DNA from: Hydractinia symbiolongicarpus
Taxonomy: Eukaryota > Cnidaria > Hydrozoa > Anthoathecata > Hydractiniidae
DNA: 64,000 nucleotides
Assembly (NCBI RefSeq): GCF_029227915.1
Contig: NC_079879.1
Location: forward strand, 8,308,001 to 8,372,000
Direction of reading: 5' to 3'
In this document: positions 31,401-44,100 of the stretch, piece by piece
Layout of the letters: the number at the start of each line of letters is the position of its first letter
Numbering within the stretch: the stretch's first letter is position 1
Program-made: the position numbers and the translations under genes
The notes under the pieces: model-generated
Seen by the model: the letters and a program-made list of their open reading frames with translations, nothing else
Database searches by the model: none
What the model was told of the DNA's origin: nothing

Positions 31401-33743
31401 TTTTCCTGCTTCACTACCCACGTCTCATTACCGTACAACATAACACTTCTTACACTGGCCTCCTACAACCTACCTTTTAACTCAATTGACAAGACTCTGC
31501 TAGTCAACAAAGGAAGTAACTCTCTGAAATTTTTCTAAGCAGAACCTATCCTGCAAGTAACACTTCTTCCAACACCCCCTTCACTGCCCAACATATCAGC
31601 TGGAAATACTTCATTCTTTATAATTTCACGCTTGCATACAAACTGAATGTCAGCTCTTAACCTTCCACTAATATTACTGCACTTCTTATGTACCCAATGC
31701 TTGCAAGTCTGACAAAAAATTGAGTTACTACCAACCCCTTTCCTGCAAACTCCAAAAGGCCACTTTGCAACTACAAGGTCACACTTGGCTGCAATGCTAC
31801 TAATCATGACCCTAGACTTTGCTGTGTTTTTCCTTAGCCCTTTCTCTTCGAGTCTTTTCTTCAAGTTAAGAAAAAAAAATAGAAAGAAAGTTTTAAAATA
31901 TATATAATTTTTGTGACTTCACATAGGTTGGGCAAATGAGAATTGTGTTTTTAATCCTGAGAAAGGTATTGGTGTTGGTGACAACTTCAATTCTTGTGGA
32001 TATGATGGAGCACGTTGTAAACTATGGAATGGTCCATCAAAAGATATAGTTAATGATAACGACTATGGCATGTAAAGTGTTTTAGTCTATTTTAGTTTAC
32101 TTAGGTGTATGCTTAGAAATTTAATGACTTCCTATCTACATCTTTTATCAGAGAAGTTAATTTGATATTTCGCAGTCATGAAATTAAAAAAATCGTGTGA
32201 AACAATAACAAGCACAACTATGCCAAAATAACATTGTAATAATCATATTTGATATATGGGATATAAAAAAAAGGTCAATAGATTGAGAAACATTCCAAAA
32301 AAATCTTTAGTAGCCTTAAAGAATCATAATGCTGCGTACAATAGATTTTAACGACATTATTAATTTCTCTGTACAAATTTATTGTATCCTTTTGTGTATA
32401 GTGAGTGGCAATCTGGTGATGTGATCAGTGTCTTGTTATCCTGGGATGGTGTTTTATCCTTTTGGTTAAATGGGAAAGATTTAGGCGAAGCATTAGATAA
32501 CATTGATACAACCTTGTTATGGTATCCAGCTGTGTCATTATCTATTGACCAACATTGTCTGTTTGTGTTTCACAAGTCAAATTTTAGGTATTTTCCATTT
32601 TTGCTTCTTAGGAAATGAGGCCTTGATGTGTGTAAAAAAAATAGTTAGGAGTTTCAAAAAGATTTGACTGAAAGCTAACATTGCTTAAGTTGTTATTGGT
32701 GTTACAACCTTGCTATTCTTTATGCAAAAAAATGCTGCAGTATTATAGTAGAGCTTACTTTCATGCATTTGATATGTTAAATAATACTACAAACTTGTTG
32801 CTAACAATGACTTGCATGAATTTTGTATCAAGCAAAGCTCTAATGTCAAGGCTGCATATTTTTTAGATATAAACCACCGGAGGAATTTCAGTCGATATCT
32901 GAAGTTCATGCATTCGTACACCAAACAGATAACACTACTTCAAATGTTACCAAACAACAGAACATTCTTGATATATCTGCAACTTTGCCCCCAGGTTTGT
33001 ATATAGAGATGTTTATATTTATATTATTTGACGACAAAGGAGAACTCACTTTTAAGTGAGAAATATGCTTAAAATGCAAAGTTAACTAAGTTGAACTGCA
33101 CACACTTTCAGTCATCCAGAGAAAAACTCAAATGTATTCATTTCTGCTTTCAGGTCATTTTTAGTAGTAATAGTAGTAACCATTTATCTACACACAAGGA
33201 TGTATTTCATTAAATTTTAAAAAACGTTGTACATATATTGTATGGTGTTGTCTTATTTTTTTTTTAGATTCTACTGAGAAATATATATTGTTTTATTTTG
33301 AATTTAATGTACAATGTGAAATATCTGAAAGAGAAATAGATCTTGGTTATATGCATGTATACAGCAGCAGTGACGAGAAAGAAAGTGGAACATCTTCTGT
33401 CAAGAAAGCAATGTTTACTCAAACTGTGTCAACTAATGCATACAGAAATGAGAATAGAGAGAAAGTTAACATCTTTGGTTGTGGCATATCACTGCCAAAA
33501 CTAGATATGTTTATAACAGCTGATGGCGACAGGGTGTTTTCGAAGTCATTGATGAAAATCAGTAGTGATGCTGAAAACAGTCGCAAGGACTTTCTTTTAA
33601 AGCTAATTCCGTTTGTTTCCATGCCAACTGCTGTAGTTAATTTTGGCCAAAACGACTTCGTTTATGAGAAAGCCAACTCTGTTTTATCAAAACATCTGAG
33701 TATGGAACATATAAGCAATTTAATTGATAACATTGACAGATAG
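22404..33743 (+). CDS. Armadillo-repeat/SPRY protein, 11 exons
   Basis: Exons: 22404-23592, 27056-27187, 27588-27848, 27994-28239, 28420-28716, 28820-29905, 29981-30193, 31927-32071, 32402-32587, 32867-32994, 33268-33743. All have GT..AG borders and one open frame gives 1,452 residues. A hydrophobic segment (about residues 6-27) after MSWNPAVHV may anchor the protein in a membrane. Alpha-helical armadillo-like repeats fill about 40-800 (for example VVNAILHFAKSGDVSVQFWA). A Ser/Arg/acidic linker lies near 830-970. A SPRY domain covers about 1080-1260 (GWYYEVVVLSDGILQIGWA, KGIGVGDNFNSCGYDG, SFWLNGKDLG), related to those of RNF123 and RSPRY1, but no RING follows. I do not recognise a named vertebrate orthologue. 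SPRY suggests protein binding; role unknown. Two introns contain LINE copies. Confidence 0.88.
24104..25868 (+). pseudogene. LINE endonuclease and first half of reverse transcriptase, frameshifted
   Basis: The endonuclease part shows VYAPQCGLSEEDKDKF, VMVGGDFNGHVGK, QIDYFLIRNS and SQHRLLVCD, that is APE-type catalytic motifs without the first one. After a frameshift at about 25.04 kb the reverse transcriptase begins (GNAAGVSGIVAEMVKASG, FVPGRGTTDAIFLLRQ, FAFVDLEKAFDRVPR). A second frameshift at about 25.86 kb shifts it into the next piece. As it stands the copy cannot make one ORF2 protein. Confidence 0.8.
25860..26961 (+). pseudogene. LINE reverse transcriptase 3' half with PHD-type zinc finger
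   Basis: This piece continues the reverse transcriptase with QGSVLSPLLF and the catalytic YADDLVLIA. After the palm, a C4HC3 finger occurs (CGVCRKGVGSNS, FCLTCKHWVHKKC, FVCKRC), spaced like a PHD finger. The usual RTE C-terminal region follows (ENFCYLGDMLGSEGG, WLGHLERMEGDNWVRKC, GRPRKTWQEVIRTDL). The stop lies at 26959-26961, next to the GAT-rich tail. Broken only at its 5' junction. Confidence 0.8.
31013..31866 (-). mobile_element. Truncated, inverted copy of the same LINE family
   Basis: In intron 7 of the ARM-SPRY gene (30194-31926) the 3' end of the 24-27 kb LINE recurs on the minus strand. It holds the PHD-like finger (FCQTCKHWVHKKC), the segment DMLGSEGGVGRSVTCRIGSA and the C-terminal GRPRKTWQEVIRTDL. 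Frameshifts, an in-frame stop and a deletion before DMLGSEGG are visible. It begins at about 31866 within the post-palm region, so the catalytic part is missing. Confidence 0.85.
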
Positions 33744-35109
33744 TTTGTATGTAATGTATAGAAGAAAATAATTTCATAAACCTTATTTTTTTAACTTCTT
33801 TCAAAAACTAAATATGTGTTTGATGTTGTTGTTACTAATTGCAATGTATGTTGATTCTTTCGTCAGAACTAAACATTTTTCTGTAATGATTTGAATTAGT
33901 TCCCAATACATTTTAGGCCCCTCTTGAATAAGCAAAAATAAATTGTCGCTCATATTCTGACAAATCCCCATTCTGATAATGCTTAATAAAATAGCGTGAA
34001 ACTTAGTTGGGATATATATATGTTTTAATTACTGAAATTATTTCCTTTTGTACGTAAGTTTAAAGAAAAACAGATTTTTAGTGGTATAAAGTCTGTTGTT
34101 ATTTCCGTTTTCATAAACTATACACAATCCTTAAATCTTAATAAGAGCCCAGGGAACTAATTAAATTATTAGAGTGGATAATATAAGAATAATGTTATGG
34201 TGTAAATGCATGCATCTTGAATTGTAGGGGCTGGTTAACTGCTTTTGGCTGTTGTGAATGGATATATGTGACTCTTTATTTTGGTCACAAAGTGATAATT
34301 TTACATTTTGCACTGAAAACAAATACAATTTAAGAATTTGTTTTTCTTTATGTATTTAGACTGTTATTATTCCCTTTTCAGAATTTTTAATAGTCAATGG
34401 TTTATTCATTAACCATAGTTGTGTGAAAGCAACTCTGAACATATCTGGTTACTTCAGCCGTAAAATGGATTTACCTTTTTACAACTCGAATTAGCAGTTC
34501 ACAATTTGTAAACGTTTTTCTTGCTGAAATGCGAATATAGTTTACTTTTTATTTGTGTCTGCTTTCTTTATATAAAAAACCTGGATACCTGTACTTACTA
34601 TGATGCTATGGACCCAATAAATATTTTTGCCTTCAGCAAATATTGCAGACCTTTGATCAAACTTAAATGGTTAAACTAACAGTTAGGTTAAAATACCTTA
34701 AATGTACGAATTTATGTGTGTTACATGTACTGCTCTAACAGATACCTACACAGTATTTTAAACAACTTGTTTACTTTAAATGTTATGCTTATTTTTATAT
34801 TACACTCAGAAACAAATGCATTTTTTACTTTTACTAATTCTAATAAGTTGTAGATTAATTATACTTTATTTGTTGAACTAGCTAAATATTCCTCTTTCTT
34901 TGTTTTAGCTGAATGATTTCGTTTTTGTTTTGTTATTCGCAAAAATAAACATATGCAAAAGTTTTGGCAAATAAAGCTATTTGACTTGTGGGAAACTTCC
35001 CTTAATCTAAAACAAGATGTAATACTCACAACAACTATTCTGATATAGAATTAAAAAACATTTTTAGAACAACACACCTGTAAATAATTACAATGCAAAT
35101 GTATTGAAA
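33744..35109. other. Intergenic region between ARM-SPRY and ARMH3
   Basis: About 1.4 kb of AT-rich sequence, expected to hold the 3' UTR of the ARM-SPRY gene (AATAAA-type signals occur) and the ARMH3 promoter. No ORF or repeat family was recognised. Confidence 0.4.
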
Positions 35110-38100
35110 ATGAAACAAAGTTCACCAACTAGAAAGAACTTCAAAGAAAAAATAGTTATATTCTACGACTCTGTGTTTCAGGTATTATACATTTTTTTAT
35201 TATTTTATTGTTATTTCAATGTTGTTGAATTATTTGGCGCAAAAGAGAGTTATGGGAATATATATAGTAGTAATTTGATGTTTATAAAATATGGGATTTC
35301 TTAAAATTATTGTTTTAGTGTTTATTTATTCCAAGCTATGGAAAATAATTCGGGGCAGCATAAAATTTTTTTGTTTAACTTAGAAATAAATAAAATCATT
35401 TCTAAACATGACAAGAAACATTTATGATACACACACGCCAAAGGATATTTTTCATTTTTAAAAATGGGGAAAAGCCTAGAATTTGTGTTTTTTTTAGGCC
35501 CTCACAGGAACAATTTTCGAAAATAAATACCTTAACAAATACCTTATAAACCGCGATCCAGCTTTTTTTACTTGAAAGTCAAGATTTTGATTGAAATTTG
35601 AGTTTTTTAATTGTTTATGTTAAAATTATAAAATGTAACTAAAAATATTAAAGTTATTGACTTTTTTTCTATAAAATATCAAAAAATAAATTTTGGGTTA
35701 ACTTTTCTTTTGAGGTTTTGATTTAAAAGTTTGTTTTTCTAAAGAAGTCACGAAATGTCAGTAAAGGCAACTATTGCCTTGTTTGTACATAGCTTGAAAT
35801 TTCTAGTTGTGTAAGGTTTTACACACCCTTAAAAATAATTTTTCCAAGGTAAAAACAAAATATCACTAAAATTTGGATAACAAGACTATTTTTCATTTAA
35901 AGGGTCGGATGCAGTAAGTTTTACTGAAAAAATCGTTTTTCCAATTTTACCATTTTGCCAACAAATAGTGAACAAAACAAAAAATTTACATTTTAGGTAT
36001 TTTCAATATCGTTTATTTTTACTTGTGTTGTTGGAAACTATAGAAAGATTCTGGGTTGTTCTGGGAATGAGCGTTTTTAGTTTATGTTCTGTATACATTA
36101 CAACAGTGGCATGTAACAGCGGCTCTTCCTAAATAATTTACCTTGATAACCCTAACAAAAGAAAAATGTTTAACTTGTTAATTAATTACTATTTGATTTT
36201 AGGGTGAAGATGTGTCTGCAATTAGTCCAAACATATGGAATGAGATTTTCCTCTTGAAAGTAAGTCAAAAAGTTTGCAATTTATATTATCTGTCATTTCT
36301 CTATGAACATTGGAAATGTTTTATATAGTTAAAGAACTTAATTAGATTATTGTATTGAATAGAGGTTTATGTTTTCGTAAAAAGTGAGTGAAAAATAGAA
36401 AGCGGAGAGTGTAAGTACATTGTATCCTTCATTCACAAAGGTTTTATTTTTTAGGTGAATGTTCCGTATTTAGAAGAATTATTACGCTGTTTGGAGCCAG
36501 ATGATTTATTGAAATTAAAGGTCTGTTCTGATTTTTTTAAATTTTCACAATCGCAGGGTAAAAATTTCTCTTTATGTATCGTATTATTACTTGCTCCATT
36601 ATTTTCTTTGGAACTAAATTTCTGATTTAACCATTTGTAGAGAAACCAATATATCATTAAATTACAAGAATAACAATAAGGCTTTTAATAAAAGCAATGG
36701 TAATTATGATGCTATAAATAAACAACTAGTGGAGCTCTTCTGCAAGTTTGTGTTTGTGTATTGCTACCACAGAAATGCTGACATCTGGTTTTAGATATTT
36801 TTGTGGCTGTGGCTTTATATGCAAATAAATTCATAACCAATGTTTTTAATTCTTGTCTGGAGAATTGAATTTTATGCAACAAGATAAAAATAATACGTGA
36901 AAATCATATAATTTTTCTTTTTTAACATTTAGGGGAATATCAATGAGTTGTTTTCAAGATGCTGTCTTACTTTGAAAGAAGATCATCAAATCAAGATTGT
37001 GAATGCTCTGCAGGTATTTTAATTTAAATGTCCCTCACATCAGATGCTGTTTACTGGCTTGTTAAACAAAATTTTAAAAAAGGGCATGATACTAATCTTC
37101 GGAACCTGTAGACAGAGTATTGTGTTGATGGAATCATTTAATAAGTCCAAAATCGCTGATGAACGAAAGAAAAACTTTAAATATGTTGTTACTAAATTGG
37201 AAATCGTGATTTTCAACAGATAATTAACATGTTGTCATATAATCTTATAATAAAAACAACATCCAAGCAAAATTAGTTTTTAAAAGCTCTTGGAAGAGTC
37301 TTGTTATATAACCTTTTAAGCTCTTACTTTTACGATTTTCAAGTCATATTGTTAACATTACCATACGCTTTCGAAACGTTAACAACGTTTTGGTATGAAG
37401 ATATTCTTTCTCTACGTTCTTTTTTTTAGATTTCATATTTTTACTCAGATTCATTCGTTTAATGTTTTAGACTTTATGTACTGTTATGAAATGTGTGTTT
37501 GAGAAGAAGTTTTCAGACTTTGGCTATGATGTTATCAATATATTAGTGGGATTCGATGAAGCTGAAATTGGAATGCAGGTGATGACATGCAAATTTTTGT
37601 TCCACCATTTATACTTCTTTTCTCCTCCCTATATACTCTCCCCCTTTTTTACGAATTTGTTTATATATATCTTAATTTTTTATTACTAATGTTTGCATAG
37701 TTCTTTTTTTTTGTTGGTTATAGAGATTGATAGATTGTCTGAGTGGATTTCTGGTTGGTGATTACTCAGGTAGGGACGTACAACAATATATCATACTTTT
37801 TACTTTTCTTAGAAAGCTTTTTGTAGGAAACCACTGTCTTATCAAACGAATTTCAGGTATTTTTTAGGACCCATTCGCCACTCTCTAGATAGTCTCAAGA
37901 CTGTTGTACCTATTTTAATTCTGTGCATGATATTAAATAAGAAATATTACCTTCTCTTTTCAGTCAGTCTAAAGAACCTGGTGCTGAAATTGCTTCTTAT
38001 TATTACAACAGTATGTTTAATTCTCACATTGAATTGACATTGTGAATTTTGTATTGTCAAACACATATGGTGTGGGTGTCTGCTGGACCTTAAAATCAAG

Positions 38101-41100
38101 TTATGAAGTCTTACAACTTTGAAATCAACTTATGAAGTCTTACAACCTTGAAATCAAGTTATGAAGTCTTTACAACCTTGAAATCAAGTTATGAAGAAAA
38201 ACCAAGTTTATTTGTTAGAACGTAAATCCTAAGCAGTACTTGTTTTGACTGAACTCAACATGCCCCAATTCGTTAATTTTTCTAATAGAAACCTCAAATG
38301 CTTTAAAACATACGCTTTACCAAAAATATTTATGTTGCATTGTTTCGTAGTAACTTACTTATTGAGTTTTTATAGTCTATTTTTATAGCCTATATATTTT
38401 CAATAAGTTTGAATGTTGGGAAATTGCAATTTTTGGGTCTTTCATACATTTGCCTAGAAGTTCTCCTTATGTCTATGTACGTTAAAAAAGAAAAAGAAAA
38501 TCATTAAAAATATTAAAAAAAAACTATTATTTTATTTTTTTATTTTTCTTGAAATTTGTTTCAGGCAGTGGATAATGTCAGTAGCAACACCTTATTAGAA
38601 TATTTGATGATGAACAGTGTATTTGATACGATTGTTCAGGTATGTACTATGACAAATGTAAACTTAACCTGCCCCTTCACCTTTTTTTTTACTTACACAG
38701 GTATAACTGATGTTAAAAAATGGTGTCCCAATTGTGGTAGTTGTTGTGCCCCCGGAACATCATTTATTATTCACTATTCTTATATATTTTTAGATATTAG
38801 CTGATCCAGGACTAAGATCTGACCATGGTCATGAAGCCATCTTGTTGTTATGCATATTAGTGAATTACAGAAAAAATGAAGTAAGCAGATATTTTTGCGT
38901 GTGATTGACGCATATTGGACACAGCATAGCTGATTCAAAACAGTTCTGTTGAACTTCTTTTTATATTACAGTCTTGTAATATAAAAAAAAGTCCAAGAAA
39001 TGAATTCATTGATTGCTACAAAGTTACTGGCTTTATTTCAGAGTATTTAAATTTCATTTAGATGCAAAATCCCTACCTGATAAAACTTTCAATTCTCGAC
39101 AACGAATTAGCTTTGAACGTAAGTTTTTTTGTTTTTTGTTGTTTCTTGCAGAAGTTTGAACTCCTGAAAGTTATCTCTTGCTTTGATGTATAAAAGGAAG
39201 TAAAAACATCTTCTTTGTCATGCTTTATCTTGTTGAATATTCTACTAAAAAGAATTTAATCAAACTTGTGAAGATAGACAGACGTCCTCCGCTCTTTTGT
39301 TAATTTTTTTGATATACTATAAAGTTACTGTAATAGTTTTTATTTGTTTCTTTTTGGTAGGGATTAGGTTTGGTGATTTCTGATATTCTCTCAAGCTGCA
39401 ACAGGTGACTATAGTAAAACTAGATACCTCAATGTTTTTTTTGCACAACTAGTCTTTTAACCTATGTTGTAATTATCTGTTTTTTAGAAAGTTTGCATTG
39501 CGAAAATCTAAAGAAATTCCATCTGGTGGCTTATTTACGACATTCACTAGTTTTGTAAGCATACTTTCTTGGTCTAACTTTTATGACCTTATTTAATTCC
39601 CCAGTTCTTTTCTTGTGTTGTCAGCTCATTTGGTGCCATCTACTGACCGCTAACCGGCTTGTGTGGCAGGCAAGCAAGTTAGAGCAATGCTATAGTATCT
39701 CTGGCGGTAATGTAACATAGTTACAGTCGGAGGGGAGAAAGAGCCAACCGTTAGGATGGAATCCCCAGGGACGTTAAACTTCCCGTTACTTACTTACTTA
39801 ATTACTTGTTCGTGCTAAAAGGAAGAAGATATTTCTCTCCTTTTACCATCCTCTTACTATTTTTCTGTATTTTATTTATTTGATAAATTTCATATTAAAG
39901 CCAGAATGAATTACTTTTTCGCTGTTCATCTTTTTTCACCAGCTTGTCTATTAACGCACTCGCTTTTACTTATTTGTGTTATATTTATACATGTCTGTTT
40001 TGTGTTTCATCAAGGTTGGTAGTATGTTCGTGCAAAGCGAAGCAGACGCTCCTTCTACTGTGAGGTATTATGTGTCATTTTTATATATTTTAGCAGACAT
40101 TTATATATTTGTGATGTGTGATGTTACGCACTTGTGACTGGAAAAGTATTATATTTCCACCTTTATACTGAAAACGTAATATTCTTTCTTCCGTAGCTCG
40201 GATAACGATGCAATCTTGCTTGCGTTGTATGAAGCTGTGTTAACCAACAGAAATTTTTTCACCGTTCTCAGCCACGTCATGGTTAGTTAAACAATTGAGG
40301 AGTTTACGAAACAAAAACGGGAATTATCTGCATTAACGTTGTCAATAACTATTCCCGTCATCTGAAAAGCGTGCTAAAAAATTAAACAAGCGATGACGTG
40401 AAATAAAATCAAAACAAATATGGCTGCTGTAAAAAATTGCAAAAAATGTGTAACTGACAACAAACTGTTGAACACCCAAAATTTAGAAAAAACAAATTAT
40501 ATTCGTTTTTTCTGCGTGCTTTTATCCGTAGTATTTTTAGTTCATCGAATATTTGACTTTCTACCAATAACCTCAAATGGTTCTTTTCAAGTCGTAGGGA
40601 GACCTGTGAGTTTGTTTTCGGGCTTACCCTGAACTGTACATAAGCATTAGAAAAAAAAAATTCTCTGTCGTAGATGGTACCGTCCTTGTTTCGTAAGATC
40701 GCTGATGATAAATTCATTTAGTTGATCTTTTAAAATAAAGATGTTTACGTTATTATTTTTTTGCATGGAAAGTGGCTGGCAGAGGAAAAAAACAAATATA
40801 GTCTCACTTATACGTCATTGTTTTTATACTATATGATATTATAGAGTCACGATAAAGAGGCAGAGCATGCGCATAAACACCTTGTTATTGAACGAACAGT
40901 GTCAGGTGAGTTCCTTATAATTTGGAGCAAGAAAACTTGATAGTGTTGTTTGAAACACATTAAATGCACGTTAGAATGTTTTGGTTTGCTTTGGAATTTT
41001 TCCTGCAAAAGGGCTGCTCCAACATGGACTGCTCCAACAAGCTCCTGTTTATTGAGATCATAAGCCTATGGCCTCGTTCCTGGAACAATGCAAAAATTTC

Positions 41101-44100
41101 TATTCCCATCCAATATAGGAATACATCGATTGGCAAGATAATTAAAGCTTTAAAAATATGGTTTCACCTTTTATCACGAACTGTTTTTTTTTACTTTCAC
41201 TTCACTTGTGTAAAGTTTGTTTACAAGACAAGCTTTCCTAATAAAGTCTTGATTTTTACCTTTTGCAAGTAAAATTAATTTATCTTATAAAGGCCATCTA
41301 AAAAGAGTCTCATAATGAAATTTGCAAAGAGTTCTTAAATGCACTTCAGTGACAGTAGCAGCTTTTAAGTCTTATTTGCGTTATTTAGCTGGCGAAGAAT
41401 CTCTGCAAGAAGAAGAAAACATCGACCAAATACAGTCCGGTAACCTGATGGCTACGTTTTTACGATTTTCCTCGATCTCGATACAAGACACGAAACGTAA
41501 GCATCTATTTTTATACTTAATCAGAATACAAGCCAATCAAATGTACCAAAATGAACGTGCAGGACCACGTGCTTGATGGATGACCGCAACACGCTTTGAT
41601 GTTTTTACTCGTTTCTTTGTTATTTCTTCGTGTTAGACTTCATACCAGAAAATCTTTTTCCTTCGTTATAGATGAATCTGGTGCACATACAGCTCGTCTG
41701 TGTTTAATTATATTGAATTGCATTGTGGAGGTATATATTTCACATTTCTACGTAACATGCGCCGAATTATATATACGGTGACGAGTAATGACGACTTTTG
41801 GAGAATTCGGGGCTCATACAAATATTGGAGTCAATCAGCGGTTTATTTTAAGTCAGCAAAAATTTGCCAAGGATAAATGCTTGATGCTTCACGTTGAAAA
41901 ATGTGCTTTTTCAGAAATAACCTTACAGAAACAACAGAGCCAAAATATTGATTTCTCTTAAAATCTACAAGAATTGTTTATGGTGATACCCATTTTTTTG
42001 AAATAGTAACTTTTGTTATACGATTTATGTGACAAAAATCTTAAAATGGAATATTATAGTTTTTTAGTGTTTTTTTTCCGAAACATCCTAAATTCTTCTG
42101 AATTTGTAAAGTGTTAAATCTGTGACCACCTTGATTATATTTCACGTCGGCAGGTTGTATACTGTTTTGCGATCGTACGCTCCCATAAACGAACAAGTTA
42201 AATTTACAGAAAACCGTGACAACAAAACATACGTTAAAACTACATCTGGCCCAAGTAAACACCCCATCTGAAATTAAATCATTTTTTAAATCATTAAAAC
42301 ATTCTTGTCTACACGTTGACGTTAGCCTCAAGAATTGGTGAATATCGGCGTGAATTAAAAGGCTGATAGCGTTTTTCATGATGATATAATAATCTATGAC
42401 ATGCAACCATATATTGTGTGATACACGTTTAAAATCTGCGTCATTTGTTGTGTGTATTTTGTTTCAGGATCAATATGCAAATGCGTTCCTTCACGACAAC
42501 AATTTGACATTTTCTGTTCCAATATATAAGCTGGTAGGAGGTTTTTTTTTTGCTTTCTATTGAAGCCTTCTAATTTTTATTTGAAATAAACGAACCCTTT
42601 AAAATACTTGACTATGAAGCCTGTTAATCTTTTTTTTAAGGAATACAGATAACTTTTTCATCTGATTAAGACATTTTTTTGGTCCCACTAATTCTTGGAT
42701 CTTTAATTTTTGCGTACCTCTTCGACTTATAAATTCGCGTAATTTGTATTATACAGTCCTTTACGGAAGCCAATTAGGGTCATGTTATGCTTCGTATCAA
42801 GGAGCTACGAGTTAAGGACAATAAGATAATTCTGCGATATTAAGATAATTTTATTATGTTAATTGACAATTTTCAGATAATTTTTCTATCTACAGATAAT
42901 TTTTCAGTGAGAACATTCACATAATTGTCTTTCAAATCAGACGCAGCCGTTGCCATACCCGCCATATTTATTTTTGCTTGTTTGTGTTTTCACTGGATTC
43001 GTATTGTAAAGAATTGTCCGCAAATCGTAAAAGTTAGTCTGCAGATCGTAGAATTATCATGATCATAACATTATCTTAAGATAAAGAAATGTCGATTTGC
43101 GATAATATGCCTATTTCGCGCGAAACTAACGCCGCGCGAAACTAACGCCGCGCAAAACTAACGCCGCGCGAAAATTAAAGGATCTAATGTAAATAAAATA
43201 AGGTTTAAAATCCTTCCAATTTTCCCCTAATCACTGTATGTATTACTCTCTCCCCCGATTTTATCTTTGCGTTACCCACCAGAGAAACGCATGTTATTGC
43301 TTTAACTCTTTAACTCCTAAATCAAATAAATTTCGAATGCGCCTAAGTCAAACTTAAACTTCTTACCTTGCGATTATAAATTACAATCGCTACTACATTT
43401 CTACCTTTTGTCTTAGAATTTGTATCACAGAAAAGTCGGTCTGGAAGTCCCAAGCTCAAGACCTCTAGCATGTGTCTTGCTAGGTAATATATATGAAATC
43501 TAATGGAACTTGTCCAAGTTTTATTTCTACGAGCTGTTGTGAAGGCTGATATAGAGGGAGAAGGATTTTTTTATACAGTTACAGGAGCTGCATATAATAT
43601 ACGGCTTATTAAGGACGGGAAAAAATACATCTGCACGAAACTTAAAATTAAAATCCTTTTTTTATTTTTTTAGATTTAATGGTAGAATTTACCATCACGC
43701 ATATGATGAAAACATTTCCAATCGATTTATACAAGTAAATTGTCTGTTTTGTAGAAATGTCACTGAGCTTTGCGAATTGATAAACTGTGTGTGGATGACA
43801 GATGAGGATTAAAAATAGCAGCTACTTTTTCAATCCATGTTATAATTTGTAATTTTTAACTTTAAAATTGTGTTAACTTACGATTTTTTGAAATTTAGGC
43901 GCTGTATCGGGATTATACACAGGTGTTTATGCTATCAAAAGAGGTGTCGAATACGCTTGCAGTACTGCTGGAAAGACCTATGGACGGCACTTATGAATTT
44001 ACTTAAATATATCATATCTAACGAAAACCTCTTCATACCGAAATATAATGTCTTAGATTTGGCTGTCCAGGTAAATACAATAAACAATATCTTTTTTTAA

